Shown piece by piece: positions 28,665-37,894 of a stretch of DNA of 56,411 nt (position 1 is the first letter of the stretch; the number at the start of each line of letters is the position of its first letter). The position numbers and the translations under genes are program-made. This DNA comes from Rhodobacter sp. (GTDB lineage: Bacteria; Pseudomonadota; Alphaproteobacteria; Rhodobacterales; Rhodobacteraceae). The notes under the pieces were generated by a model. It was given only the letters and a program-made list of their open reading frames with translations, did not search any database and had not been told where the DNA came from. The stretch spans positions 1 to 56,411 of the forward strand of contig JADCEL010000045.1 of the NCBI GenBank assembly GCA_020250125.1, written 5' to 3'.

Positions 28665-29797
28665 GTCAGAACCGATCTTGCGATGACAAGCTTCTGCACA
28701 TCGCTGGCCCCTTCATAGATGCGCAGCGCCCGGATTTCGCGATACAGGCCTTCCACCGCGAACCCGCAGCGCACGCCATCGCCGCCATGCAGTTGCAGCG
28801 CGGTGTCGATAACGCGCTGCGCGGCTTCGGTGGCCGCCAGCTTGGCCATCGCGGCCTCGCGGCTGATGCGCGGCGCGCCGCTGTCCGTGGCCCAGGCGGC
28901 CCGGTAAACCAGCAGGGCGGCGGCATCGATATCCAGCGCCATGTCGGCGATATGGCCCTGCACCATCTGCAGCGCCGCCAGCGGCTGGCCGCCGATCCGG
29001 CGCGATTGCACGCGCGCCAGCGCCTCGTCAAAGGCGCGGCGCGCAAAGCCCAGCGCCGCCGCCCCGACGGTGGGGCGAAAGACGTCCAGCACCGACATCG
29101 CAATCCGGAAACCCGCGCCGGGCTCGCCAATCAGGGCCGTCGCGGGCAGCAGGCAGTCGGTCAGCACCAGCCGCGCCAGCGGATGGGGTGCCATCACGCC
29201 GATGCGCTCGGCCACCCGCAGCCCGGGCGTATCGGCGGGCAAAAGAAAGGCCGACAGCCCCCTGGTGCCCGGCCCCTCGCCGGTGCGCGCGATGATCACA
29301 TAGACATCGGCGATCCCGCCGTTGGAGATATAGGTCTTCTCGCCGTTCAGCACCCAGCCGCCCTGCCCCCGCACCGCCGTCGTGGCCGTGCCGGCCACAT
29401 CCGATCCGGACGCAGGTTCGGTCAGCGCAAAGCCGGACAGGGCGGTGCCGCTGCGGGTCCGGTCCAGCCAGCGGCGCTGATCCGGCGTGCCAAACAGGCT
29501 GACGGCCCCCATGCCCAGACCCTGCATGGCAAAGGCGAAATCGGCCAGGGCATCATGGCGCGCCAGCGTTTCGCGGGTCAGGCACAGGCTGCGCAGGTCC
29601 AGCCTTTCCCCCTGGCCCGCGCCGGTCTGGCGCAGCCAGCCGCCCCGCCCCAGCAACGCCACCAGCGATCTGCAGGCGGCATCGACATCACCATGATCGA
29701 CCGGCAGGTTCGCGGCGCACCAGGCGCCCAGCGCCAGCGCCAGTTCGCGGTGCCGCGCCTCGAAAAAGGGCCAGTCCAGAAAGCTGCGATCCGCCAT
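28661..29797 (-). CDS. Acyl-CoA dehydrogenase
   Basis: This 378-residue FAD enzyme is of the medium/short-chain acyl-CoA dehydrogenase family. It shows the FAD/substrate motif [15 protein letters not shown], then [20 protein letters not shown]. The C-terminal helix region is [20 protein letters not shown], followed by [16 protein letters not shown], where the Glu of YEG is in the usual catalytic-base position. It probably oxidises the dearomatised or ring-opened CoA ester in anthranilate breakdown. It overlaps the thioesterase gene by four bases and is separated from the upstream enoyl-CoA hydratase by a 99-bp gap with a hairpin. Confidence 0.92.
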   Translation of the reverse strand: MADRSFLDWPFFEARHRELALALGAWCAANLPVDHGDVDAACRSLVALLGRGGWLRQTGAGQGERLDLRSLCLTRETLARHDALADFAFAMQGLGMGAVSLFGTPDQRRWLDRTRSGTALSGFALTEPASGSDVAGTATTAVRGQGGWVLNGEKTYISNGGIADVYVIIARTGEGPGTRGLSAFLLPADTPGLRVAERIGVMAPHPLARLVLTDCLLPATALIGEPGAGFRIAMSVLDVFRPTVGAAALGFARRAFDEALARVQSRRIGGQPLAALQMVQGHIADMALDIDAAALLVYRAAWATDSGAPRISREAAMAKLAATEAAQRVIDTALQLHGGDGVRCGFAVEGLYREIRALRIYEGASDVQKLVIARSVLT

Positions 29798-29829
29798 GTC
29801 TATTTTCCGTTCCCAAATATCCCGGGGGT

Positions 29830-29847
29830 CGGGGGGCTGGCCCCCCG
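29830..29847 (-). terminator. GC hairpin after the enoyl-CoA hydratase gene
   Basis: A 7-bp perfect stem (CGGGGGG at 29830-29836, CCCCCCG at 29841-29847) with loop CTGG lies in the only sizeable gap of the minus-strand anthranilate operon. No T-run follows, so it may attenuate rather than end transcription, or mark a sub-operon. Confidence 0.5.
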
Positions 29848-29896
29848 TCCCCGCTTCATCCGGAAGGCTGCCCTGGCCCGTGGCTGCACCATTCGC

Positions 29897-30709
29897 TCAG
29901 TTCCCTTCGAACACAGGGGTCTGCTTTGCCACGAAGGCGCGGTAGGCGCGTTCGAAATCCCTTGTCTGCATACAGATCGCCTGGGCCTGGGCTTCGGCCT
30001 CGATCGCCTGATCCAGGCTCATGTCCCATTCCTGCGCCAGCTGGGTCTTGGTGATGCCATGGGCAAAGGTCGGCCCGGCGGCAAGGCGCGCGGCCAGGGC
30101 CTGCGCCTCGGCCTCCAGCGCGTCGGCGGGGTGCAGGGCGTTCCAGAAGCCCCAGGCGGCACCCTCGGCGGCGGTCATGAAGCGCCCGGTGTAAAGAAGT
30201 TCGGCCGCGCGTCCCTGGCCGATCAGGCGCGGCAGCATCGCACAGGCCCCCATGTCGCAGCCGGCCAGCCCGACACGGGTGAACAGAAAGGCGCATCTGG
30301 CCTGCGGTGTCGCCAGGCGCAGGTCGGCGGCCATGGCAAGGATCGCCCCCGCACCGGCGCAGATGCCGTCAACCGCCGCGATGACCGGCTTGCCGCAGGT
30401 GATCATCGCCCTGACCAGATCGCCGGTCATCCGGGTGAAGGCCAGAAGGTCCTTCATCGGCAGGCCGATCAGCGGGCCGATGATCTCGTGCACATCCCCG
30501 CCGGAACAGAAATTGCCGCCGTTCGAGGCAAAGACCACAACATCGACATCGCAGGCCCGGGGCAGCTTTCGGAAGGTGTCGCGCAGTTCGGCGTAGCTTT
30601 CAAAGGTCAGCGGGTTCTTCCGCTCGGGCCGGTTCAGGCGGATCGTGGCGATGCGGTTGTCGACATGCCACAGGAAATGGTCGGGCCTCAGCCCGGCAAG
30701 CGCGGTCAT
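29897..30709 (-). CDS. Enoyl-CoA hydratase/isomerase family protein
   Basis: This 270-residue crotonase-fold protein has the oxyanion-hole segments [17 protein letters not shown] and [20 protein letters not shown]. After these comes [20 protein letters not shown], where family catalytic acids lie. It would hydrate an unsaturated CoA ester or hydrolyse a C-C bond of a cyclic keto-CoA, as some crotonases do in aromatic pathways. The ATG overlaps the MarR stop by four bases. The exact step in anthranilate breakdown is not determined by sequence. Confidence 0.9.
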   Translation of the reverse strand: MTALAGLRPDHFLWHVDNRIATIRLNRPERKNPLTFESYAELRDTFRKLPRACDVDVVVFASNGGNFCSGGDVHEIIGPLIGLPMKDLLAFTRMTGDLVRAMITCGKPVIAAVDGICAGAGAILAMAADLRLATPQARCAFLFTRVGLAGCDMGACAMLPRLIGQGRAAELLYTGRFMTAAEGAAWGFWNALHPADALEAEAQALAARLAAGPTFAHGITKTQLAQEWDMSLDQAIEAEAQAQAICMQTRDFERAYRAFVAKQTPVFEGN

Positions 30710-31158
30710 GCCGCCCCTCCCATACGTTTGAGGATCTCTGTCAGGCGGTCAAGGTCTGCCTCTGACAGCCCTTTGAACAGCCGTCCGATTTCACGTTCAT
30801 GCGCTTCGGCCAGACGTTCGAAGCGCGTCAGCCCCGAAGGTGTCAGCGCCACGAAAACCGTGCGCCGGTCGGCGTCCGACGGGGTCCGGCGCACCAGGCC
30901 GTCGGATTCCAGCCGGTCCACCACCGCGGTGGCATTGCCGTTCGACACCAGCAGCATCCGCGACAGTTCCGACATGGTCACCCCGTCGCGGCGGCGGTAC
31001 AGCGCCGCCAGCACGTCAAAGCGCGGCAGAGTGGTGTCATGGCTCAGCCGCAGGAATTCCCGCAGGTGCGATTCCGCCCCGCGCGTGACGCCCAGCAGGC
31101 GGATCCACATCTTGAGGCGGCGCTTGGACAGCGGGTCTGCTGCATCGGTCCCGCTCAT
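30706..31158 (-). CDS. MarR family transcriptional regulator of the anthranilate cluster
   Basis: This 150-residue winged-helix regulator has the DNA-binding core [32 protein letters not shown] and the wing [17 protein letters not shown], parts of which are standard in MarR proteins. It is embedded in the operon, with four-base overlaps on both sides. Regulators of this family placed in aromatic-CoA clusters usually bind a CoA thioester ligand. The palindrome at 34231-34246, between the two divergent arms, is the obvious candidate operator. Confidence 0.9.
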   Translation of the reverse strand: MSGTDAADPLSKRRLKMWIRLLGVTRGAESHLREFLRLSHDTTLPRFDVLAALYRRRDGVTMSELSRMLLVSNGNATAVVDRLESDGLVRRTPSDADRRTVFVALTPSGLTRFERLAEAHEREIGRLFKGLSEADLDRLTEILKRMGGAA

Positions 31159-31895
31159 GCCTCGCCCCCCGAAATGGCAATCGCCTGTCCGTTCACACCC
31201 TCAGACCCCGGACCACACAGCCAGAGTGCGGCGGCGGTGACCTCGGCCGGGGCGATCAGGCGGTTCTGCGGGTTGATGCCTTCCAGCGCGGCGCGGGCCG
31301 CGTCAGGGGTGCGGCCGGTCTTCCCGACGATGACGGCGATGCTGCGGTCGGTCATCCCGGTATCAAGATAGCCGGGACAAAGCGCGTTGACGGTGACGGG
31401 GCGCCGGGCAATTTCCAGCGCCAGGCAGCGCGTCAGGCCGATGACCCCGTGTTTGGCGGCGGCATAGGGCGCGATCCTGGCATAGCCCTTCAGCCCGGCG
31501 GTCGAGGCCACGCAGATCAGCCGCCCCCAGCCGGGCATCTGGTTCAGCCCGTCGCGCAGGGTCAGGAAGGTGCCGGTCAGGTTGACGGCCAGCATCGCGG
31601 TCCACTGATCCAGCGTGGTGCGGCCAAAGGGGGCGGAATCGGCCGCCCCCGCATTGGCGATGACGATGTCGCAGGGGCCGGCGGCGGCAAACATCGCCTG
31701 CACGCTGGCCTCATCGGTCACATCGGCCTGAACGGTGCGCAGACCCGGAAAAAGGGCGGCAACGCGGGCCAGCGCCCCGGCGCGGCGCCCGGCGATCACC
31801 ACCTCGGCCCCGGCCCCGGCAAAGCCGCGCGCAAGATCGGCCCCGGCACCAGAGCCGCCGCCGGTGATCAGCACCCGCTTGCCGCGCAGGGTCAT
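31155..31895 (-). CDS. SDR family oxidoreductase
   Basis: This 246-residue classical short-chain dehydrogenase has the cofactor motif [20 protein letters not shown]. It also has NAG ([13 protein letters not shown]), the active-site serine region [14 protein letters not shown] and the YxxxK pair in [11 protein letters not shown]. It would reduce or oxidise a keto/hydroxy group with NAD(P). In this operon it may act on the cyclic oxo intermediate made by AbmA. It overlaps abmA and marR by four bases each. Confidence 0.91.
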   Translation of the reverse strand: MTLRGKRVLITGGGSGAGADLARGFAGAGAEVVIAGRRAGALARVAALFPGLRTVQADVTDEASVQAMFAAAGPCDIVIANAGAADSAPFGRTTLDQWTAMLAVNLTGTFLTLRDGLNQMPGWGRLICVASTAGLKGYARIAPYAAAKHGVIGLTRCLALEIARRPVTVNALCPGYLDTGMTDRSIAVIVGKTGRTPDAARAALEGINPQNRLIAPAEVTAAALWLCGPGSEGVNGQAIAISGGEA

Positions 31896-34177
31896 GCCCG
31901 GATCGCCTCTTGCGCGCGCCCGGCCAGACGGCGGGCCTGTTCGGCACCGGGCAGGTAAGGCAGCGGCCAGTCCGTGCCGCTGTCGCCCATCCGGATGGCA
32001 GCGTGCAGCGTCCAGTAGGGGTCGGCAAGATGCGGGCGGGCCAGGCAGACAAGGTCGGCCCGGCCCGCCAGAAGAATGGAATTCACATGGTCAGGCTCGG
32101 TGATATTGCCCACCGCCATGGTCGCCAGACCCGCCTCGTTGCGGATGCGGTCGGAAAACGGGGTCTGGAACATCCGGCCATAGGCGGGCCTCGCGTCAAG
32201 GCTGGTCTGTCCGGCAGAGACATCGATGATATCGGCCCCGGCGGCGGCGAACATCTGCGCAATCTGCACCGCTTCAGACGGCGTCACCCCGTCGTCCCCC
32301 GCCCAGTCCGTGGCCGAGATGCGCACCGACATCGGCTTTTGCGCAGGCCAGGCGGCACGCATGGCGCGGAACACCTCCAGCGGAAAGCGCATGCGGTTGT
32401 CCAGCGACCCGCCATAGTCATCACCGCGAATGTTCGATTTTGGCGAGATGAACGATGAAATCAGATAGCCATGCGCGGCGTGAAGTTCGATCATGTCAAA
32501 TCCGGCCCGCGCGGCCATCTGCGTCGCGGACACGAATTGCGCCGTCACCGCATCCATATCCGCCCGGTCCATCGCCTTTGGCACCTGATTGCGCGGCCCC
32601 CAGGGCAGCGCCGAGGCGGACATCACCGGCCAGTTGCCGTGATCCAGCGGCGCGTTGTCTTCTTCCCAGCCCAGCCGGGTCGACCCCTTGCGCCCCGAAT
32701 GACCGATCTGGCAGCACAGCCTGGCCCCGGTTTCGCCATGGGCGAAGGCCACGATGCGCGCCCAGGCCGCTTCATGTTCGGGCGCGTACAGGCCGGGGCA
32801 GCCGGGGGTGATGCGCCCTTCGGGCGACACGCAGGTCATCTCGGTAAAGACAAGCCCTGCCCCGCCCTTGGCGCGTTCGGCATAATGGACGAAATGCCAG
32901 TCGGTCGGGCAACCATCCACCGCGCGGTACTGCGCCATGGGCGAGACGACGATGCGGTTTTTCAGGGCCATGTCGCGCAGGCGAAAGGGGGCGAACATCG
33001 GCGCGCGGCCCTTTTGCCCGCCCGCCCGGTCCTGAAACCAGTCTTCGGCGGCGCGCAGCCAGGCGGGGTCGCGCAGGCGCAGGTTTTCATGGCTGATCCG
33101 CTGGCTGCGGGTCAGCAGGGAATAGGCAAACTGGATGGGCGGCATGTCCAGGTACCGCTCGACCTGTTCAAACCATTCCAGCGAATTGCGCGCCGCCGAT
33201 TGCAGGCGCAGCACCTCGACCCGGCGTTCGGCCTGATAGCGCTGGAAGGCGGCCTCCATCGTGGGTTCCGAGTGCAGGTATCCGGCCAGGGCGATGGCGG
33301 AATCAAACGCCAGCCGGGAACCGGAGCCGATCGAGAAATGCCCCGTCGCCGCCGCATCGCCCATCAGAACGACATTGTCGTGGTACCAGGTCTCGCAGAT
33401 CACCCGGGGGAAGTTCATCCACACGGCAGAGCCGCGCAGATGGGCCGCGTTGGACATCAGCGCGTGGCCGCCCAGATGGGCCGCGAAGATGCGTTCGCAG
33501 GTGGCAACCGTTTCTTCCTTTTCCATCTGCGCAAAGCCCCAGCGATCCCAGGTGTCCTGCGAACATTCCACGATAAAGGTCGCGGTGGTGTCATCGAATT
33601 GATAGGCATGGGCCCAGACCCAGCCATGTTCGGTCTTCTCGAAGATGAAGGTGAAGGCATCATCGAATTTCTGATGCGTGCCCAGCCAGACGAATTTGCA
33701 CAGGCGCATGTCGATGTCCGGCCTGAACACATCGGCATATTCGCGGCGCACGGCGGAATTGATGCCATCGCAGGCGACGACAAGGTCATAGTCGCGGCGA
33801 TACTCCTCCGCCGTCCTGAATTCGGTTTCAAAGCGCAGGTCCACGCCCAGTTCCCGCGCCCGGTCCTGCAGCAGCACCAGAATGCGTTTGCGCCCGATCC
33901 CGGCAAAGCCATGCCCGCCCGAGACCGACCGCACGCCATTGTGAACCACCGCGATATCGTCCCAATAGGCGAAATCCGCCTTGATCGCCGCCGTGCTTGC
34001 GGAATCGTTGCGGGCCATGTTGGACAGGGCATCATCCGACAACACCACCCCCCAGCCGAAGGTGTCATTTGCCTTGTTGCGCTCCAGCACGGTGATCTGG
34101 TGCGACGGATCGCGCAGTTTCATCGAGATCGCGAAATAAAGCCCGGCGGGGCCACCCCCAAGGCAGAGAACCTTCAC
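31892..34177 (-). CDS. abmA: 2-Aminobenzoyl-CoA monooxygenase/reductase (bifunctional flavoprotein)
   Basis: This 761-residue fusion is the key dearomatising enzyme of aerobic CoA-dependent anthranilate degradation. The N-terminal half is a salicylate-hydroxylase-type FAD monooxygenase ([18 protein letters not shown] at the very start, and [18 protein letters not shown] for the second FAD motif). The C-terminal half, from about residue 400, is an Old Yellow Enzyme-type flavin reductase ([36 protein letters not shown]). The start is taken as GTG at 34177 with a good ribosome-binding site (AAGGATC). The longer upstream frame has no similarity. Salicylyl-CoA 5-hydroxylase has the same design, but the neighbouring ligase, RidA and regulator favour 2-aminobenzoyl-CoA. 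Confidence 0.9.
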   Translation of the reverse strand: MKVLCLGGGPAGLYFAISMKLRDPSHQITVLERNKANDTFGWGVVLSDDALSNMARNDSASTAAIKADFAYWDDIAVVHNGVRSVSGGHGFAGIGRKRILVLLQDRARELGVDLRFETEFRTAEEYRRDYDLVVACDGINSAVRREYADVFRPDIDMRLCKFVWLGTHQKFDDAFTFIFEKTEHGWVWAHAYQFDDTTATFIVECSQDTWDRWGFAQMEKEETVATCERIFAAHLGGHALMSNAAHLRGSAVWMNFPRVICETWYHDNVVLMGDAAATGHFSIGSGSRLAFDSAIALAGYLHSEPTMEAAFQRYQAERRVEVLRLQSAARNSLEWFEQVERYLDMPPIQFAYSLLTRSQRISHENLRLRDPAWLRAAEDWFQDRAGGQKGRAPMFAPFRLRDMALKNRIVVSPMAQYRAVDGCPTDWHFVHYAERAKGGAGLVFTEMTCVSPEGRITPGCPGLYAPEHEAAWARIVAFAHGETGARLCCQIGHSGRKGSTRLGWEEDNAPLDHGNWPVMSASALPWGPRNQVPKAMDRADMDAVTAQFVSATQMAARAGFDMIELHAAHGYLISSFISPKSNIRGDDYGGSLDNRMRFPLEVFRAMRAAWPAQKPMSVRISATDWAGDDGVTPSEAVQIAQMFAAAGADIIDVSAGQTSLDARPAYGRMFQTPFSDRIRNEAGLATMAVGNITEPDHVNSILLAGRADLVCLARPHLADPYWTLHAAIRMGDSGTDWPLPYLPGAEQARRLAGRAQEAIRA

Positions 34178-34308
34178 GTTTCGATCCTTCCGGTGCAAGA
34201 CAGCCGGAAGGGTGCCATCAGGATCAAACCATTTCAAGCTTGAAATTTCAGACTTGAAGTTTCCGGCCCGTGGCGCATTGTGCCCATGCAGGCAAGGGAT
34301 GGGACGGC
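34178..34308. promoter_or_regulatory. Divergent promoter/operator of the anthranilate cluster
   Basis: This 131-bp gap separates the minus-strand abmA operon from the plus-strand hydroxyacyl-CoA dehydrogenase operon. It holds a perfect 16-bp palindrome, ATTTCAAGCTTGAAAT (34231-34246). Next to it is an imperfect copy, TTCAGACTTGAA (34247-34258), which matches its own complement at 10 of 12 positions. The AT-rich palindrome stands out in GC-rich DNA and is the size of a MarR site. The regulator at 30706-31158 is the likely ligand. Confidence 0.75.
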
Positions 34309-35439
34309 ATGGCAGAGCGGCCCGTGATCGGCGTTGTGGGTCTGGGCACGATGGGCCTTGGCATTGCACAGGTGTTTGCGCAGGCCGGATTTTCGGTGCT
34401 GGCGACGGATGCGTCAGGCGCTGTGCGCGGCACGGCGGCGTCGCGCCTTGCCGGGGCGCTTGAGGCCCGCGTTGCGGCCGGCAAACTGACCGGGGCCGAC
34501 CGGAATGCCGCAATTGAGCGGGTGCAGATCGTGGGGTCGGTCAGCGGGTTGGCGACAGCAGGCCTTGTGATCGAGGCGATTGCCGAACGCCCCGAGGCTA
34601 AGCGTGCCCTGTTTGCCACGCTGGAAGGCATCGTGGGGCCGGATGCGGTTCTGGCCACGAATACCTCATCCCTGTCGGTTGCGGCCCTGGCACGGGGGCT
34701 GACGCATCCGGGCCGGGTTTTGGGCCTGCATTTCTTCAATCCCGCCCCGGCGATGCGGCTGGTGGAACTGATCGCCCCGCAGGGCTGCGATCGGGCATCG
34801 GTTGATCTGGCCCGGCGCAGCGCCGAGGCGGCCGGAAAAACCGTGATCCCCTGTGCGGACCGGCCCGGTTTCATCGTGAACCGCTGTGCCAGGCCGTTCT
34901 ATGGCGAGGCGCTGGCCCTGCTGGAAGAAGGCCGCCCGGCGGCAGAGATTGACGCGGCGATGCTGTCGGCGGGCTACAGGATCGGGCCTTTCGCACTGAT
35001 CGACCTGATCGGGGCGGACATCAACCTTGCCGCGACCGAAAGCCTGTCGGCAGCGATGGGCGGGCACCCGCGCTACCATGTCTTTCAGGCGCTGCGCGCG
35101 CAGGTGGCGCGGGGTGACCTGGGCCGCAAGACCGGGCGCGGCTTTCTTTTTCCGGCCGAAGCGGGCACCCCGCCGGCCGATGCCGACGCGATCATCCTGC
35201 GGGTCGAGGCGGTGCTGGCCAACGAGGCCGCCTGGCTGCTGGCGGAAGGCGGCACAACGGCCCAAGGCATCAATCAGGCGCTGATGCTGGGGCTGAACTT
35301 TCCGCGCGGGCCGCTGGACGGCTTGCACCGCTACGGGCCCGCGCGCATTCTTGACACGCTGGCGAAGCTGGAAGCTCAGGCCCCGCCCCATCTTCTGGGG
35401 CGCTATGCGCCATCGCCCGCCCTTTCGGAGGCGACATGA
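34309..35439 (+). CDS. 3-Hydroxyacyl-CoA dehydrogenase
   Basis: This 376-residue NAD-dependent enzyme has the Rossmann motif [18 protein letters not shown] at the N-terminus and the catalytic region [20 protein letters not shown]. It carries two C-terminal 3HCDH dimerisation modules, the first at [20 protein letters not shown] and the second from about residue 295. It would oxidise a 3-hydroxyacyl-CoA from ring-opened anthranilate. The start at 34309 ([10 protein letters not shown]) is chosen by similarity and by the ribosome-binding site AAGGGATGGGA. It is first in a three-gene operon coupled by ATGA overlaps. Confidence 0.91.
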   Translation: MAERPVIGVVGLGTMGLGIAQVFAQAGFSVLATDASGAVRGTAASRLAGALEARVAAGKLTGADRNAAIERVQIVGSVSGLATAGLVIEAIAERPEAKRALFATLEGIVGPDAVLATNTSSLSVAALARGLTHPGRVLGLHFFNPAPAMRLVELIAPQGCDRASVDLARRSAEAAGKTVIPCADRPGFIVNRCARPFYGEALALLEEGRPAAEIDAAMLSAGYRIGPFALIDLIGADINLAATESLSAAMGGHPRYHVFQALRAQVARGDLGRKTGRGFLFPAEAGTPPADADAIILRVEAVLANEAAWLLAEGGTTAQGINQALMLGLNFPRGPLDGLHRYGPARILDTLAKLEAQAPPHLLGRYAPSPALSEAT

Positions 35440-36614
35440 CCGACGTTTTCCTTTGCGCCATGCGCCGCACACCCATCGGGCGGTATGGCGGGGCCCTGGC
35501 GATGGTGCGCCCCGACGATATGGCGGCGCATGTGATTGACGGGCTGCTGGACCTGCATCCGGGGCTGGCGGTGGATGAGGTGATCTTCGGCTGTGCCAAT
35601 CAGGCCGGTGAAGACAACCGCAATGTCGCGCGCATGGCCGTGCTGCTGTCGCGCCTTGGGCCAGAGGTTCCGGCGCTGACGGTGAACCGGCTTTGTGCCA
35701 GCGGGCTGGATGCGGTCATTCTGGGCGCACACGCAGTGCGCGACGGGGCCGGGGTGGTGATTGCGGGGGGTGTGGAAAGCATGACCCGCGCGCCGCTGGT
35801 GATGGGCAAGGCGGAAATCGCCTTTGCGCGGCAGGCGGAAGTTTACGACACGACCATCGGCTGGCGCTTTGTCAATGACCGGATCGCAGCCGCCTACGGG
35901 ACCGAATCGATGCCCGAGACGGCCGAGAATGTGGCGGCCGGGCATGGCATTTCCCGCGCCGATCAGGACGCCTGCGCGCTGCGCAGCCAGCAGCGCTATG
36001 ACGCGGGCTGGCACGCGGCAGACATCCTGCCGGTCACGGTTCCGGCCCGGCGCGGGCCCCCCGAAACGGTAACGCGGGACGAGCATCCGCGTGCCACAAC
36101 GGCCGAACGGCTGGCGGCCCTGCCCGCGCCCTTCCGCAAGGGCGGGACCGTGACGGCGGGCAATGCCGCCGGGATCAACGACGGGGCGGCGGCGGTCCTT
36201 CTGGCCGATGCCGGGGCCGTCCGGCGATACGGGTTGCAGCCGCTGGCCCGGCTGGGCCTGGCGGCATCCGCCGGGGTTGCGCCGCGCGTCATGGGCCTGG
36301 GGCCGCTGGCGGCGCTGGACCGGCTGCGGCAGCGCAACGGCCTGACGGCGGCAGACTATGACGTGATCGAGCTGAACGAGGCTTTCGCAGCCCAGGTGCT
36401 GGCCTGCACGCGCGGCTGGGGGCTGCCGGATGACGCGAACCGGGTGAACGCAAAGGGCGGCAGCATTGCCATGGGTCATCCGCTGGGCATGTCCGGCGCG
36501 CGCATCGCCGGGGCAGCGGCGCGGCGGCTGGCGGAAACCGGCGGGCGGGCGGCACTGGTGACGCTGTGTGTCGGCGTGGGGCAAGGCGTGGCGCTGGCCC
36601 TGCACGCCGCATGA
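35436..36614 (+). CDS. Acetyl-CoA acyltransferase (thiolase), 3-oxoadipyl-CoA thiolase-like
   Basis: This 392-residue thiolase has the acyl-carrying Cys87 in LTVNRLCASGLDAV. It also has the NEAFAAQVLA block, the histidine motif GGSIAMGHPLGMSGARI and the second catalytic cysteine in VTLCVGVGQG. It would split a 3-ketoacyl-CoA to acetyl-CoA. The N-terminal style (VFLCAMRRTPIGRYGG) resembles PcaF/PaaJ-type 3-oxoadipyl-CoA thiolases, which fits the end of an aromatic pathway. It overlaps both neighbours by four bases. Confidence 0.93.
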   Translation: MTDVFLCAMRRTPIGRYGGALAMVRPDDMAAHVIDGLLDLHPGLAVDEVIFGCANQAGEDNRNVARMAVLLSRLGPEVPALTVNRLCASGLDAVILGAHAVRDGAGVVIAGGVESMTRAPLVMGKAEIAFARQAEVYDTTIGWRFVNDRIAAAYGTESMPETAENVAAGHGISRADQDACALRSQQRYDAGWHAADILPVTVPARRGPPETVTRDEHPRATTAERLAALPAPFRKGGTVTAGNAAGINDGAAAVLLADAGAVRRYGLQPLARLGLAASAGVAPRVMGLGPLAALDRLRQRNGLTAADYDVIELNEAFAAQVLACTRGWGLPDDANRVNAKGGSIAMGHPLGMSGARIAGAAARRLAETGGRAALVTLCVGVGQGVALALHAA

Positions 36615-37765
36615 CATCTGTGGAAAACACCATGACATTGGAAGCTTCCGGCTACTTCCTTTATCATTCCATCGGGCAGTATCCCGGCAAGGCACAGGCC
36701 CTGGCCCAGGCCATGGCGGAATTTGCGCAGGTCTGGGGTACCCCGGATGATGCGCAATGGGGCTATGCCCTTGGCACCCGCGCGCGCTTTGTGGAGCGCT
36801 GGCGCGCAATCATCGGCGCACCCCAGGGGACGGTCACAACCTGCGAAAATGTGACGCAAGGATTGCACATGCTGGTCACCGCCCTGCCGCAGGGCTTCCT
36901 GCGCGGCAGGCGCGTGCTGGTGGCGGGCGACTGCTTTCCTTCCAACCATTTCCTGCTGACCGGGCTGCAGGACCGGCTTGGCTACACGCTGGACACGGTG
37001 CCCCTGCGGCAGGGGGCCGCCTGGGTCGAGGATGAGGATTTCGCAGCAGCCTGGGGGCCGGATGTGGGGCTGGCGCTGATCACCTGGGTCAGTTCCACCT
37101 CGTCCCACAGGGTCGATCTGGATGCGCTGGTGGCGCACGGACGGGCCATGGGATCGCTGATCGGGGTCGATATCACCCAGGCTGCGGGGCTTTTGCCGTT
37201 CAGCGTGACGGACCCGGCGGTGGATTTCACCCTGTCCACCAGCCTGAAATGGATGTGCGGCACGCCGGGGGCGGGCATCCTGCAGGTGGCCGCCGGTCTG
37301 ACCGCCGAATGCCGGCCCGAATTGCGCGGCTGGTTCAGCCAGGAAAACCCGTTTTCCTGGGATCTGGACAGATTCGCCTATGCTCCCGACATCCGGCGCT
37401 TTGACAATGGCACGCCGGGGGTCATGGCCGCCGCCGCATCGCTGCCCGCGCTGGACTGGCACGCAGGCCAGGACATTGCCGCGATGGCCGCGCATAACCG
37501 GGCGCTGACGGCGCGGCTGATCGCGGCAGCGGATGACATGGAACTGGCCCTGGCAACCCCCCGGCCCGAGGCGCAGCGCGGCGGCAGCGTGATGCTGCGG
37601 CTGGCCGATGCCGGCCGGGCGCAGACCGTGCTGGCCGGGCTGCGGACACGCGAACTGCATGCCGATGCGCGGGGCGCGGTGCTGCGCCTGTCGCCGGGGA
37701 CGGTGACGACCGAAGACGGGACCACGGCACTGATCGCGGCGCTGGGGGAATTGGCGATCGGCTAG
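36611..37765 (+). CDS. Kynureninase-like class V PLP-dependent enzyme
   Basis: This 384-residue fold-type I PLP enzyme resembles kynureninases and class V aminotransferases. It shows TVTTCENVTQGLHMLV, the cofactor region GVDITQAAGLLPFSV and the PLP lysine Lys213 in STSLKWMCGTPGAGIL. It is the third gene of the plus-strand arm of the anthranilate cluster and is coupled by an ATGA overlap. A second kynureninase would be redundant with kynU at 15486, so it may act on another amino-ketone. Its TAG stop lies inside the left end of a short inverted-repeat element, so its last residues may have been altered by an insertion. Confidence 0.83.
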   Translation: MTSVENTMTLEASGYFLYHSIGQYPGKAQALAQAMAEFAQVWGTPDDAQWGYALGTRARFVERWRAIIGAPQGTVTTCENVTQGLHMLVTALPQGFLRGRRVLVAGDCFPSNHFLLTGLQDRLGYTLDTVPLRQGAAWVEDEDFAAAWGPDVGLALITWVSSTSSHRVDLDALVAHGRAMGSLIGVDITQAAGLLPFSVTDPAVDFTLSTSLKWMCGTPGAGILQVAAGLTAECRPELRGWFSQENPFSWDLDRFAYAPDIRRFDNGTPGVMAAAASLPALDWHAGQDIAAMAAHNRALTARLIAAADDMELALATPRPEAQRGGSVMLRLADAGRAQTVLAGLRTRELHADARGAVLRLSPGTVTTEDGTTALIAALGELAIG

Positions 37766-37894
37766 TGTTCCGAGTCTAACGCATGCTACCGGCTTCCGCA
37801 GACATTTTCGCGGGTGCCGAGGACGAGGCGTTCGCGTCTCAGGATGACACGCCTGCGACACGAAGGGAATCTTGTGTCAGGTGGCGAACACTAG
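37762..37894. mobile_element. Short MITE-like element with 9-bp terminal inverted repeats
   Basis: CTAGTGTTC at 37762-37770 is the exact inverse of GAACACTAG at 37886-37894. Taken as GTGTTC...GAACAC ends flanked by TA on both sides, the 133 bp look like a non-coding remnant of a Tc1/mariner- or IS630-type element, which target TA. It encodes no protein. The left end contains the stop codon of the preceding gene. The family assignment is inference. Confidence 0.45.

Noticed and set aside
28787-31240. 817-codon open frame opposite the abm operon
   Set aside because: It runs antisense through five recognised genes. Long antisense frames are expected at this GC content.
31892-34513. AbmA extended upstream to 34513
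   Set aside because: The extra 112 codons lack similarity and overlap both the operator palindrome and the divergent dehydrogenase start. GTG at 34177 has a proper ribosome-binding site.
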